A DNA stretch of 64,000 nucleotides from Dyella acidisoli (GCF_030160295.1 NZ_BSOB01000061.1:124664-188663), one strand, 5' to 3'; counted from the first letter of the stretch, positions 19,092-28,096 are shown. The notes: generated from the letters alone by a model not told the origin. Numbers and translations are program-made.

Positions 19092-21134
19092 ATGGAACTT
19101 TCCTCCTCCATTCTGTTGACTATCGCACTGGCGCCGCTTGTCGGCTGCTTGCTGGCTGGGTTCTTCGGCAAGCAGATCGGCCGCGTCGGCGCGCATAGCG
19201 TCACCATCCTCGGCCTGCTGATCTCCTGCGGCCTGTCGTTCTACGTGCTGTACCAGATCACGATGGGTGGCGCGCCGGTCTACAACCACAACGTCTATAC
19301 GTGGTTCGAGATCGGCAAGTACACCGCCAGCGTGGGTTTCCTTATTGATCGCCTCACCGCCATGATGATGGTGGTGGTCACCTTCGTATCGCTGCTGGTG
19401 CACGTGTACACCATCGGCTACATGGCGGATGACGACGGCTACCAGCGCTTCTTCAGCTACATCTCGCTGTTCACCTTCTCGATGTTGATGCTCGTGATGA
19501 GCAACAACTTCCTGCAGCTGTTCTTCGGCTGGGAAGCAGTGGGCTTGGTGTCGTATCTGCTGATCGGTTTCTGGTACAAGCGTCCGACGGCCATCTTTGC
19601 CAACCTCAAGGCGTTCATCGTCAACCGCGTGGGTGACTTCGGGTTCCTGCTCGGCATCTCGGCGATCCTGTACTTCCTGGGCACTCTGGACTACGCGACC
19701 GCATTTGCTTCGGCGCCGACGCTCGTGGGCAAGACATTGACGCTCACCCAGAACATTCACTGGGACGCGGCTACGGTGATCTGCATCCTGCTGTTCATTG
19801 GTGCCATGGGTAAGTCCGCGCAGGTGCCGCTGCACGTGTGGCTGCCCGATTCGATGGAAGGCCCGACGCCGATCTCCGCGCTGATCCACGCCGCGACGAT
19901 GGTGACCGCCGGCATCTTCATGGTGGCGCGCATGTCGCCGCTGTACGAGCTGTCGGAAACCGCGCTGAGTGTGGTGCTGGTGATTGGTGCAACGGGCGCG
20001 CTGTTCACGGGTTTGATTGGCATCGTGCAGAACGACATCAAGCGCGTGGTGGCGTACTCCACCCTGTCTCAGCTCGGTTACATGACGGTGGCGCTAGGCG
20101 TGTCTGCCTATTCCGGTGCCGTGTATCACCTGATGACGCACGCGTTCTTTAAGGCGCTGCTGTTCCTCGGCGCTGGCTCGGTGATCATCGCCATGCACCA
20201 TGAGCAGGACATGCGCTATATGGGTGGCCTGCGCAAATACATGCCGATTACCTGGATCACGATGTGGGTCGGCGCGCTGGCGCTGTGCGGGGTGCCGTTC
20301 TTCTCGGGTTTCTATTCGAAGGACTCGATCATCGATGCCGTGCACGAGTCGCATCGCTGGGGTTCGGGTTACGCATATATCTGCGTGATAGTTGGTGCCT
20401 TCGTGACTGCGACTTACACGTTTCGCCAGATGTACATGACTTTCCATGGCAAGGAACGTTTCAAGGTGGTCGAGCATCATGGCCATCACGATGCACATGG
20501 CCACGACGATCACCATGACGATCACGGTCATCACGAGCCGGGCGTGCTGCATCATCCGCCGAAGGAGTCGCCGTGGGTCGTGACGCTGCCGTTGATCCTG
20601 CTGGCCATTCCGTCGCTATTGGTGGGCCTCTTCACCGTGCAGCCGATGCTGTTCGGCAACTGGTTCGGCGGTGCCATCCATGTGGATGAAGCCAATAACG
20701 TGCTCGGCGAAGTCGGCAAAGAATTCCATGGCTCGCTAGCAATGGCGCTGCATGGGTTTACCCAGCTGCCGTTCTTCCTGGTGCTGGCGGCGTTCATCAT
20801 TACCACTTACATCTATTTGTTTAACCCTTCGCTAGCCGACAAGATCAAGAGCGCACTTAAGCCGCTGTGGACGATCCTCGATCGCAAGTATTGGGTCGAC
20901 GATATCTACTTTGCGATCTTCGCCCGCGGCGGTGTCGCGTTGGGTCGCATGTTCTGGAAGGGCGGTGATGCCGCCGTGATCGATGGCGTGCTGATCGACG
21001 GTTCGGCAAGCCTGGTACAGCGCATCGCCGCGAGCGTGCGCCGTGTCCAGTCCGGTTATCTGTACCACTACGCGTTTGCGATGATCCTCGGCCTGATCCT
21101 GCTCCTGGGCGGATATTGGTTCGTCGGGCACTAA
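19092..21134 (+). CDS. nuoL: NADH-quinone oxidoreductase subunit L
   Basis: Largest proton-pumping antiporter-like subunit, with the C-terminal lateral helix. 680 residues from the ATG at 19092; the TTG at 19083 would overlap nuoK. The proton-channel motif GKSAQVPLHVWLPDSMEGPTP and HAATMVTAG are visible. A His/Asp-rich loop (about residues 463-490, encoded near 20476-20560) lies before the C-terminal helices. Confidence 0.97.
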   Translation: MELSSSILLTIALAPLVGCLLAGFFGKQIGRVGAHSVTILGLLISCGLSFYVLYQITMGGAPVYNHNVYTWFEIGKYTASVGFLIDRLTAMMMVVVTFVSLLVHVYTIGYMADDDGYQRFFSYISLFTFSMLMLVMSNNFLQLFFGWEAVGLVSYLLIGFWYKRPTAIFANLKAFIVNRVGDFGFLLGISAILYFLGTLDYATAFASAPTLVGKTLTLTQNIHWDAATVICILLFIGAMGKSAQVPLHVWLPDSMEGPTPISALIHAATMVTAGIFMVARMSPLYELSETALSVVLVIGATGALFTGLIGIVQNDIKRVVAYSTLSQLGYMTVALGVSAYSGAVYHLMTHAFFKALLFLGAGSVIIAMHHEQDMRYMGGLRKYMPITWITMWVGALALCGVPFFSGFYSKDSIIDAVHESHRWGSGYAYICVIVGAFVTATYTFRQMYMTFHGKERFKVVEHHGHHDAHGHDDHHDDHGHHEPGVLHHPPKESPWVVTLPLILLAIPSLLVGLFTVQPMLFGNWFGGAIHVDEANNVLGEVGKEFHGSLAMALHGFTQLPFFLVLAAFIITTYIYLFNPSLADKIKSALKPLWTILDRKYWVDDIYFAIFARGGVALGRMFWKGGDAAVIDGVLIDGSASLVQRIAASVRRVQSGYLYHYAFAMILGLILLLGGYWFVGH

Positions 21135-21149
21135 AGGGAAGCGAGCTCC

Positions 21150-22658
21150 ATGTTCAATCATTTGCTCAGCCTGCTGATCTGGCTGCCCATCGTCGGCGCA
21201 GTGCCCGTGTTGCTGGCCGGTTCCGGCCGTCCCAACGCGGCACGCTGGATCTCGCTGCTGATGGCCATCCTCACCTTCGCCATCAGCCTGTTCCTCATTC
21301 CGCAGTACCACCCCGACGTGGCCGGCATGCAGCTAGTCGAGAGCCATCTGTGGATCGAATCGCTCAACGTCCACTACAGCCTCGGTGTCGATGGCATTTC
21401 CGTCGCCCTGATCCTGCTGACCACCTTCGTGGGCATTCTGGTGATCGTGGGTGCGTGGGAAGTGATCCAGGACAAGCCGCATCAGTACATGGCTGCCATG
21501 CTGGTGCTTGAAGGTCTGATGATCGGCGTGTTCTGCGCCACCGACGCCTTGCTGTTCTACGTGTTCTTCGAGGCGATGCTGATCCCGATGTTCATCCTCA
21601 TCGGGATCTGGGGTGGTCCACGTCGCGTCTATGCAACGTTGAAGTTCTTCATTTACACCTTCTTCGGCTCGATCTTCATGTTGGTGGGTCTGATCTACCT
21701 GTACTTGAAGGCGGGTACGTGGGATCTGCACACGCTGGCGGCCTTGCCGCTGTCGCTGACCGAGCAGAGCTGGCTATTTTTCGCCTTCCTGATCGCGTTC
21801 GCGGTGAAAGTGCCGATGGTACCGGTGCATACCTGGTTGCCGGATGCGCACGTGGAAGCACCCACTGGCGGTTCGGTGGTGCTGGCGGCGGTGATGCTGA
21901 AGATCGGCGGATACGGTTTCCTGCGTTTCAGCCTGCCGATCGTGCCGGATGCTTCGCATCATTTCGCATGGGTGGTAATCCTGCTCAGCCTGATCGCTGT
22001 GGTCTACATCGGCTACGTAGCGCTGGTGCAGGAAGACATGAAGAAGCTGGTGGCGTACTCGTCTGTCGCGCACATGGGCTTCGTAACGCTGGGCATCTTC
22101 ATCGCCTTCATGCTGGTGCGCGAACAGGGCAATACCGATGCCGCGCGTCTGGGCATGCAGGGTGCGATGGTGCAGATGATCTCGCACGGCTTCGTCTCCG
22201 GCGCGATGTTCTCGTGCATCGGCGTGCTGTATGACCGCCTGCATACGCGCCTGATCAAGGACTACGGCGGCGTGATCAACGTGATGCCCTGGTTCGGCTT
22301 TTTCTACGTGCTGTTTGCAATGGCCAACTGCGGCCTGCCGGGCACCAGCGGTTTCGTGGGCGAGTTCATGGTGATCCTGTCGAGCTTCAGCGCCAATCCG
22401 TGGATCGCGCTGTTCGCTGCTTTCACCCTGATCATCGGTGCGGCTTACACGCTGTATCTGGTCAAGCGCGTGTTGTGGGGTGAAATCACCAATCCGCACG
22501 TGGCGGAGATGAAGGACATCAACGGTCGCGAGTGGATCGTGCTGGGCTCTTTCGCTGCGTTGACGCTGTTGATCGGCATTTGGCCCGAACCGCTCACGCA
22601 CCTGATGGACAACTCGGTGAACCAGCTCGTGCAAGTGCTCGCCATTCACAAGGTTTGA
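21150..22658 (+). CDS. nuoM: NADH-quinone oxidoreductase subunit M
   Basis: Antiporter-like proton-pumping subunit. 502 residues, about 14 hydrophobic segments, with KVPMVPVHTWLPDAHVEAPTGGSVVLA as the core channel region. Follows nuoL by 15 bases. Confidence 0.97.
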   Translation: MFNHLLSLLIWLPIVGAVPVLLAGSGRPNAARWISLLMAILTFAISLFLIPQYHPDVAGMQLVESHLWIESLNVHYSLGVDGISVALILLTTFVGILVIVGAWEVIQDKPHQYMAAMLVLEGLMIGVFCATDALLFYVFFEAMLIPMFILIGIWGGPRRVYATLKFFIYTFFGSIFMLVGLIYLYLKAGTWDLHTLAALPLSLTEQSWLFFAFLIAFAVKVPMVPVHTWLPDAHVEAPTGGSVVLAAVMLKIGGYGFLRFSLPIVPDASHHFAWVVILLSLIAVVYIGYVALVQEDMKKLVAYSSVAHMGFVTLGIFIAFMLVREQGNTDAARLGMQGAMVQMISHGFVSGAMFSCIGVLYDRLHTRLIKDYGGVINVMPWFGFFYVLFAMANCGLPGTSGFVGEFMVILSSFSANPWIALFAAFTLIIGAAYTLYLVKRVLWGEITNPHVAEMKDINGREWIVLGSFAALTLLIGIWPEPLTHLMDNSVNQLVQVLAIHKV

Positions 22659-22670
22659 TCGAGAACGACC

Positions 22671-24110
22671 ATGCCGACTATCAACGACATTTTGATCATG
22701 CTGCCGGAATTTTTTCTGGTAACGGCAGCGTGCGTTCTCCTGCTGGCCGACGCCTTCATGAAGCCGGCCGAGCGTATCTACCTGCACTGGATGTCCATCG
22801 GTGTGCTGATCGTGACCGGCTACCTGGTGCTTCGTTATCAGCCAGGCGTGCCGGTGACCGCGTTCAACGGTATGTTCATCCGCGATGGCCTGAGCACGAT
22901 CCTCAAGCTGTTTGCCTTGCTGTCGACCATCCTGGTCTTCATCTACGGCCGTCCGTACATGGTCGACCGCAAGCTGTTCGTGGGCGAGTTCTACACGCTC
23001 ATGCTGTTCGCGGTGATCGGCGTGATGCTGCTGGTATCGGCTGGCAACCTGGTGATGATCTACCTTGGCCTGGAACTGCTGACGCTGTCCTCGTATGCGC
23101 TGGTGGCGCTGAATCGCGATTCCAGCCTGTCTTCCGAAGCGGCCATCAAGTACTTCGTGTTGGGCGCGTTGTCTTCGGGCATGCTGCTATACGGTATGTC
23201 GATGGTGTATGGCGCCACTGGCACGCTGGATCTGGTGCAACTGCATACGGCGATTCCACATAGCGCCATGCCGCACTTGTTGGTGTTCGGCTTGGTGTTC
23301 ATGGTGATCGGCATTTCGTTCAAGCTCGGCGTCGCACCGTTCCACATGTGGATTCCGGATGTGTATGAAGGTTCTCCTACGGCGGTAACCGCGTTCATCG
23401 GCTCGGCTTCCAAGCTGGCCGCGTTCGGCATGGCGTTTCGTCTGCTCGCCACCGGCATGGGCGATTTCTCGCAGCATTGGCAGTTGATGTTGGCTGCGCT
23501 CGCGGTGCTGTCGCTCGCGATCGGCAACGTGGTTGCGATCGTGCAGAGCAATCTCAAGCGCCTACTTGCCTACTCGACGATCTCGCACATGGGTTATCTG
23601 TTGCTGGGCTTGGTCAACGCAGGCCCTGAAGGTTATTCGGCAGCGATGTTCTACGCGGTGAGTTATGCGCTGATGTCCACCGCGGCTTTCGGTGTGATCC
23701 TCGCGCTCAGCCGCACCGGCTTCGAATGCGAAAACATCGACGACTTCAAGGGACTGAATCAGCGCGCGCCGTGGATGGCGTTCCTGATGATGCTTGCGCT
23801 GTTCTCGCTGGCAGGTGTGCCGCCGATGTTCGGTTTCTTTGCCAAACTGCTGGTGCTACAGGCTGCCATCCATGCCGGCATGATGTGGCTGGCGATCGTC
23901 GGCGCGGTATTCGCCATCATCGGCCTGTACTACTACCTGCGCGTGGTGAAGGTGATGTACTTCGACAAACCGGTGGAAGGTACTGAAGTACGTCTTCAGC
24001 CCGATTTCACTTTGCGCCTGACGCTTTCCTTGAACGCGTTGGTGTTGCTTGGTTTGGGCTTGTACTGGGGGCCGTTGCTGAACTGGTGCAGGCAGGCGTT
24101 TGTTGGCTGA
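22671..24110 (+). CDS. nuoN: NADH-quinone oxidoreductase subunit N
   Basis: Third antiporter-like subunit, last gene of the nuo operon. 479 residues, about 13-14 hydrophobic segments, with KLGVAPFHMWIPDVYEGSPTAVTAF and LLAYSTISHMGYLLLG. No obvious intrinsic terminator follows before the tRNA-fMet promoter. Confidence 0.97.
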   Translation: MPTINDILIMLPEFFLVTAACVLLLADAFMKPAERIYLHWMSIGVLIVTGYLVLRYQPGVPVTAFNGMFIRDGLSTILKLFALLSTILVFIYGRPYMVDRKLFVGEFYTLMLFAVIGVMLLVSAGNLVMIYLGLELLTLSSYALVALNRDSSLSSEAAIKYFVLGALSSGMLLYGMSMVYGATGTLDLVQLHTAIPHSAMPHLLVFGLVFMVIGISFKLGVAPFHMWIPDVYEGSPTAVTAFIGSASKLAAFGMAFRLLATGMGDFSQHWQLMLAALAVLSLAIGNVVAIVQSNLKRLLAYSTISHMGYLLLGLVNAGPEGYSAAMFYAVSYALMSTAAFGVILALSRTGFECENIDDFKGLNQRAPWMAFLMMLALFSLAGVPPMFGFFAKLLVLQAAIHAGMMWLAIVGAVFAIIGLYYYLRVVKVMYFDKPVEGTEVRLQPDFTLRLTLSLNALVLLGLGLYWGPLLNWCRQAFVG

Positions 24111-24155
24111 AGACTGTTCGCTTGCGCGAAGAGCGGAAAAAAAGCGGTAATGGGC

Positions 24156-24184
24156 TTGCAAGAATTCGGCCATATCGCTAGAAT
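24156..24184 (+). promoter_or_regulatory. Promoter of tRNA-fMet
   Basis: TTGCAA (24156-24161) and TAGAAT (24179-24184) with a 17-bp spacer; the tRNA begins 13 bases after the -10. The same geometry is repeated upstream of the shortened tRNA-like copy at 27899. Confidence 0.6.
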
Positions 24185-24197
24185 TCTCGGACTCTGA

Positions 24198-24274
24198 TGC
24201 GGGGTGGAGCAGTCTGGCAGCTCGTCGGGCTCATAACCCGAAGGTCGCAGGTTCGAATCCTGCCCCCGCTACCA
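24198..24274 (+). tRNA. Initiator tRNA-Met (anticodon CAT), CCA encoded
   Basis: 77-nt cloverleaf with anticodon CAT. Initiator features are present: three consecutive G-C pairs in the anticodon stem (GGG...CCC around CTCATAA) and no Watson-Crick pair at 1:72 (T opposite T). The T loop GTTCGAAT and the terminal CCA are encoded. Placement upstream of rimP-nusA-infB corresponds to metY of E. coli, but here an autotransporter gene has come between. Confidence 0.95.
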
Positions 24275-24284
24275 TGTTTCGAAG

Positions 24285-24313
24285 AGCCGGTACTGAAAAG
24301 TGCCGGCTTTTTT
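24285..24313 (+). terminator. Intrinsic terminator after tRNA-fMet
   Basis: AGCCGGTACT (24285-24294), a GAAA tetraloop, AGTGCCGGCT (24299-24308) and six T. The stem has 10 pairs, one of them a G-T wobble. Confidence 0.85.
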
Positions 24314-24333
24314 CGTTTTGCTGAAAGCGTGTT

Positions 24334-27222
24334 TCACCATCGCGCCCGTAGCGCGAGATTCGCCCCGTAACCGCGAAACACGTTGTTGCCGCCTGTGTCG
24401 TAATGAATCGAGCCGAACATTTCGAAATGGCGCCACAGCCATCCTTGCGCACCCAGTTTCACTTCCGCCCAATTACCTCTTTGATTGGAGTGGAACGTCA
24501 CGTCACCGTCGTCAGTGGGATAGGTGACGCGAGAGTCGGCGATGAATTCGCGCCAGCCATTCACCGTTAGCGAAAAGCCGAGCCGTTGCCACATGTCATC
24601 TGCTTGAGCATCCGATGCCGAAGCAAGTCGTAGTCCGATGCGGCCGGCAAGCGAGCGTGCGGGAGCGAACTGCACGGATTCATCCGCATTGCTTGCGCCG
24701 TCGATGCTGATGTACTGATAGATCAATTGAGCTTGCGGTTGCCAGGTGATGGTTGGCGACAAAGCATGAGTGCGCCATCCTCCTTCGAGAGATGCCGTGA
24801 GTCCGGACGCGCGAGTCGTCAAATCCGGAACATGTTCGCTTGAGGTCGCCCTCACGGCGCTATACCAGGTTCCCTGCAGCACGCCATCGACATAAGCACC
24901 CTCGCGGCCGTAATGCGTCCAGAAACCCGCAATGGATCCGCTGTCGAAATGATCCTTGCCGGCGTAGATGCCGTTCGATAGCACGTTGCGATGCGTGACG
25001 AAGGCATTGGCGTGACCGAAAGCGCCATAAATGCCTGCATCGTCCCCCACATCGTCGGCGCTGCTGTTCTTGTAGAGATGCGCACCGAGTTGGATGGCCA
25101 CAAAGTTGTTGTCGAAAGTGGGGCCGCTGCCGGTGACGCCACTGCCGGGCTGTTTGCCGTGCGTGCCGATAATCCGCGCCCATACATCCGGGTCTGCTTG
25201 ATTCGTAACACCGGTCGACGCAGCGGGCTCAGAGTCGTCGGCCACGCGATCATGCAAGGTACCGACAAGCTCGCGTCCGGCCAACAGCATTGCGGAAGGC
25301 AGGGCGACGTTGAGTGAGACTTCCCGATTGTAGATGGGCGTTTCTGGCGGTGTTGGTGTTGGCGCCGGAGTTGGAGTTGGAGTTGGAGTTGGAGTTGGAG
25401 TTGGAGTTGGAGTTGGAGTTGGAGTCGGAGTCGGAGTCGGAGTCGGAGTCGGAGTCGGAGTTGGAGTCGGAGTTGGAGTTGGAGTTGGAGTTGGAGTTGG
25501 AGTTGGAGTTGGAGTTGGAGTTGGAGTCGGAGTTGGAGTTGGAGTTGGAGTTGGAGTTGGAGTTGGAGTCGGAGTTGGAGTTGGAGTTGGAGTCGGAGTC
25601 GGAGTCGGAGTCGGAGTCGGAGTCGGAGCGGGTGTAGGCACCGGCACCGCATCGCGCAGATACCAACTATCCGCTGAACTTCCATCTACAGCACCGCGTA
25701 ACAAATCGTATTCATAAGGGCCGCTGACAACCGGTGCAGCGAGCGCGAACGCCGCAGGCGTCGTAGTGGCACCATTGATGGCCTGCACGACCAAAATGCC
25801 ATTCCCCATGACAAGGTCGGGTTGACCGGAGGTGTTGACCTGGAAATAGGTCACGCCATTGGCCGCTCGAGCATTGGCGCCGTCGAGCAGAATCTTGTCC
25901 GAAGTGGTTTCCGTATCGCTCAGTTCGGTGTTGATCGCGATGGTGCCTGCGTTGCTGATCAGTGGGCCGGTAATGGCCAGCGTTAAAAACGAAGGTGCCG
26001 CAGATTCAAAGGAAATGGTGCCGGCGTTCGATAAAGTGCCATTGATGCGCGAATCGGCCGGCATGAACCAGCGACTGGTGGCGTCGATGCTTAGCTGGTT
26101 GACGCCGCGAACCCATCCGGAAAGCGTTGTTTGGTTCGTCAGTGCAACGTTCACCGAAGTGCCGCTGGTGCTAGCGGAATAGAGATTGTTCTGGACGTTG
26201 ATGTTCCCATAGAGATGGGAGCCGTCCGTGGCATCAAGCACAGCATCGCCCGGCGATCCATTTACATCTTCAACATCCATCACCGTGCCTGTTGCGCCGT
26301 AGACCGAAGTGGCGGTGAGTTGGATGTTTGTTGTTCCACCGAAAATATCGATCGCGTTGCCTTGTTGGGTGGACGTCAACGTGCTGTTGCTGATGATTGC
26401 GGAATTGATGATGCCAAGGCCTTGCGAATAGGATGAAAGCGCAGTAGCCCTGGCGCCCGTTCCCATCGCAGTGGTGTTGTTCGCGATGATTTCGCCACCG
26501 TTGCGCAAAGCCATGGCATTGCCGGTAACGCCATTGGCGGTGATCTCGCTGCCGTTGATGGTCGCCAAGGTGCCGGCATCTTCGGAGTCGACACCCGAGC
26601 CCGCGTTCACCACGATCTTGGAATTGACCACATTCACATGCGCGCCGGTGAACACATCGAAGCCGCGCGAATTGAGGCTGGATGTGGCGAATGAAATGTA
26701 GTCCGCTTCGACCAAAGTGCCAGCGCCTTTGGCAACAATGCCGGATGCATTGTTGCCACTGGTGCTGATGGTGAAGATGCCCGTGGTGCTGCTGCCGGCC
26801 AGATCGATATAGGCACCGTTTTCCGCATCGACGCCGTAGGCTTGATCGCCAAGCGTAAAAATGTTCAACGAATTACCTATGATTGTGCTGGGTGCTCCGG
26901 TGGCAGGGTTCGTGCCGGTGGCGTAGAGCACGGTGCCCGCAGGACCAGGAACGGTGGTACTAAAAGCCTGGGGTGAAAGCGTCACACTCTGACCATCGGT
27001 AGCGACAACCTCTTGCGCATGGCTGCACGGAAAAAGTTGTGCGATAGCCAAACTCAGCAAACAAGGTGCGGTAATACGGCAGCTGCCAGATCGCTCTGCG
27101 CGAGACCGCGGAGTCTTTGGCGCTATAGGTCTATTTATTGCGAGCCCGAAAAGTGCCGTATGTGTGGCGCTATTCGCGCTAATCGAAAAACCATCATGTG
27201 ACGCAAGCCATTTCCGACGCAT
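24334..27222 (-). CDS. Autotransporter with Pro-Thr repeat linker
   Basis: 962-residue type V secreted outer-membrane protein. The start at 27222 has AGGAGGG 6-12 bases upstream, so the unusually long N terminus is probably real: a charged 50-residue extension, then a hydrophobic stretch ending SHA-QE near residue 69 (predicted cleavage). The passenger (about 70-520) has repeated short Gly/Asn/Thr-rich beta-helix-like segments. Residues about 533-618 are a (Pro-Thr)n linker. The C-terminal 270-300 residues look like a beta-barrel (PF03797 type), ending LALRARW with a C-terminal aromatic. The function of the passenger (adhesin or other) is unknown. It lies alone and antisense between tRNA-fMet and rimP, suggesting acquisition. 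Confidence 0.85.
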   Translation of the reverse strand: MRRKWLASHDGFSISANSATHTALFGLAINRPIAPKTPRSRAERSGSCRITAPCLLSLAIAQLFPCSHAQEVVATDGQSVTLSPQAFSTTVPGPAGTVLYATGTNPATGAPSTIIGNSLNIFTLGDQAYGVDAENGAYIDLAGSSTTGIFTISTSGNNASGIVAKGAGTLVEADYISFATSSLNSRGFDVFTGAHVNVVNSKIVVNAGSGVDSEDAGTLATINGSEITANGVTGNAMALRNGGEIIANNTTAMGTGARATALSSYSQGLGIINSAIISNSTLTSTQQGNAIDIFGGTTNIQLTATSVYGATGTVMDVEDVNGSPGDAVLDATDGSHLYGNINVQNNLYSASTSGTSVNVALTNQTTLSGWVRGVNQLSIDATSRWFMPADSRINGTLSNAGTISFESAAPSFLTLAITGPLISNAGTIAINTELSDTETTSDKILLDGANARAANGVTYFQVNTSGQPDLVMGNGILVVQAINGATTTPAAFALAAPVVSGPYEYDLLRGAVDGSSADSWYLRDAVPVPTPAPTPTPTPTPTPTPTPTPTPTPTPTPTPTPTPTPTPTPTPTPTPTPTPTPTPTPTPTPTPTPTPTPTPTPTPTPTPTPTPTPTPTPTPAPTPTPPETPIYNREVSLNVALPSAMLLAGRELVGTLHDRVADDSEPAASTGVTNQADPDVWARIIGTHGKQPGSGVTGSGPTFDNNFVAIQLGAHLYKNSSADDVGDDAGIYGAFGHANAFVTHRNVLSNGIYAGKDHFDSGSIAGFWTHYGREGAYVDGVLQGTWYSAVRATSSEHVPDLTTRASGLTASLEGGWRTHALSPTITWQPQAQLIYQYISIDGASNADESVQFAPARSLAGRIGLRLASASDAQADDMWQRLGFSLTVNGWREFIADSRVTYPTDDGDVTFHSNQRGNWAEVKLGAQGWLWRHFEMFGSIHYDTGGNNVFRGYGANLALRARW
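25369..25626. repeat. Hexanucleotide tandem repeat encoding the Pro-Thr linker
   Basis: 43 uninterrupted units of AGTYGG (plus strand) that read as Thr-Pro on the minus strand. The only variation is T or C at the fourth base, which switches CCA/CCG proline codons and is silent. Units 10-15 and 38-43 are both runs of six C-type units, as if blocks had been duplicated. Changes in copy number would alter linker length by dipeptides without shifting the frame. Confidence 0.9.
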
Positions 27223-27527
27223 AAGTCCCTCCTACCGTCATCATCTTTCGCGATGTTTCTGGTGGTACGGATGTGCCGAAGTTGCTGCAGAATCGACCGG
27301 TTCGATTTTGTTGCGCTACCAACTTCCCTTTGTGCGTATGTCGCCGTTGGCGACAACTCCCTTACTTCACATTTTGCGGTGTTGTGGAAGCGGCGTGAAC
27401 GTTATCGTGCAACGTGAACCCTGGATTTTCTTTCTAAGTCTTGCGCATTTCAGTCGCAAGACGGCGGGATGATACGCGAACGTTGTGCGTGTTTTGCTAG
27501 TGAGCGAGCTGACCTGTATACGACCCC
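27223..27527. other. Upstream region of the autotransporter, with two palindromes
   Basis: 305 bases without a convincing gene. It contains the minus-strand ribosome-binding site of the autotransporter (about 27228-27234) and two perfect inverted repeats that could be operators or leader hairpins: TGTCGCC-GTT-GGCGACA (27339-27355) and GTCTTGCG-9 nt-CGCAAGAC (27438-27462). I could not place a confident promoter. Confidence 0.5.
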
Positions 27528-27692
27528 ATGACCGGCAAACCCGACCGGACGCCGATCTGGGAAATCGATGGGGACATCATCAAGGCTGATTTCAGCAAGG
27601 AAAATGCGGCCTTCAGGGACGCCAGGAATTATACCCACTGGGCATTTACGGTCTCTCCGCAGGCCCCTTTACTCTCGAATCCGAGACGGTGA
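27528..27692 (+). CDS. Possible 54-residue protein of unknown function
   Basis: Short reading frame from an ATG at 27528 to a TGA at 27692. The peptide has a plausible, mixed composition (PIWEIDGDIIKADFSK, then RDARNYTHWAF) rather than the Arg/Ala-rich composition of shadow frames here, and none of the known repeats lies inside it. No good ribosome-binding site is visible. It may be a remnant of a longer gene brought in with the autotransporter. I do not recognise a family. Confidence 0.3.
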   Translation: MTGKPDRTPIWEIDGDIIKADFSKENAAFRDARNYTHWAFTVSPQAPLLSNPRR

Positions 27693-27701
27693 AAAACCGT
27701 C
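27685..27701 (+). other. Small perfect hairpin at the end of the 54-residue frame
   Basis: GACGGT-GAAAA-ACCGTC overlaps the stop codon of the small frame. A T-run appears only 17 bases later (about 27717-27722), so it is not a classical terminator. Confidence 0.35.
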
Positions 27702-27761
27702 ACCTGGCGAGGCGCGTTTTTTAAAACAGCTAAGCTCATCAAGCCGGCGGCAGTGACTTTT

Positions 27762-27800
27762 CTGCTCCCGGCGTTCGCCGGGACGGTGAATCTGGAGTTG
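27762..27800. repeat. REP-like repeat, CCCGGC family, truncated copy
   Basis: CCCGGC-GTTC-GCCGGG hairpin preceded by AGTGACTTT and followed by GAATCTGGAGTTG. The same three blocks appear in the longer inverted pair at 59433-59529, so this looks like an internally deleted copy of that element. Confidence 0.6.
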
Positions 27801-27856
27801 ATGGGGGCTTGCGTGTAGACAAAACGTCGACATGTGGTTGTCAGCAGCGTTTCTTA

Positions 27857-27885
27857 TTGCGTAGCACCGTCCGCCTCCGTATAAT
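27857..27885 (+). promoter_or_regulatory. Strong promoter before the shortened tRNA-like copy and rimP
   Basis: TTGCGT (27857-27862), 17-bp spacer, consensus TATAAT (27880-27885). The tRNA-like sequence starts 13 bases after the -10, exactly as at the true tRNA-fMet. It probably drives the leader of the rimP-nusA-infB operon. Confidence 0.65.
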
Positions 27886-27898
27886 TCACGAACTCTGA

Positions 27899-27954
27899 AG
27901 CGGGTAGAGGCGTACGCGCAGCCTGTTGAGCAGCGCGAAGATGGCCCCGCTACC
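27899..27954 (+). pseudogene. Truncated tRNA-fMet-like sequence
   Basis: About 56 nt resembling tRNA-fMet: the 5' flank and acceptor (ACTCTGA-GCGGG) and the 3' acceptor CCCCGCTACC are kept, and GCGGG can still pair with CCCGC, but the T arm is missing and the anticodon stem is altered. With the -10 region, about 26 of 30 bases match the functional gene at 24179-24208. It cannot be a normal tRNA. It is either a decayed duplicate left by an insertion at the tRNA locus, or a small structured RNA derived from one. Confidence 0.6.
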
Positions 27955-27958
27955 GGAT

Positions 27959-27976
27959 CTTTCTTGGACAAGAAAG
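27959..27976 (+). promoter_or_regulatory. Hairpin overlapping the terminator stem (possible anti-terminator)
   Basis: CTTTCTT (27959-27965), GGAC loop, AAGAAAG (27970-27976). Its right arm shares bases 27973-27976 with the left arm of the following terminator, so the two structures compete. This is the arrangement of an attenuator, but no regulator is implied by sequence alone. Confidence 0.4.
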
Positions 27977-27996
27977 CCTCCTCGCGAGGCTTTTTT
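27973..27996 (+). terminator. Intrinsic terminator after the tRNA-like sequence
   Basis: AAAGCCTC, loop CTCGC, GAGGCTTT and a continuing T-run (to 27996). It ends a transcript of about 100 nt from the promoter at 27857-27885 unless read through into rimP. Confidence 0.8.
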
Positions 27997-28096
27997 GTTG
28001 GGCGCAAGGATGCGTACGCGCTTTATCGGGCCATAATTGGCCTGTTGGGCGCGCGGAAAGGTCCCGGATGGAGTCGGGACATCGGCAAGGTAAGGG

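Noticed and set aside
25369-25626. CRISPR-like periodic repeat
   Set aside because: Units are 6 bp and contiguous, with no spacers; it is a coding microsatellite.
25314-25717. Long plus-strand frames of Glu-Leu and Gly-Val dipeptides opposite the autotransporter linker
   Set aside because: They are the other readings of the hexamer repeat, have no start region or family, and the minus-strand autotransporter explains the DNA.
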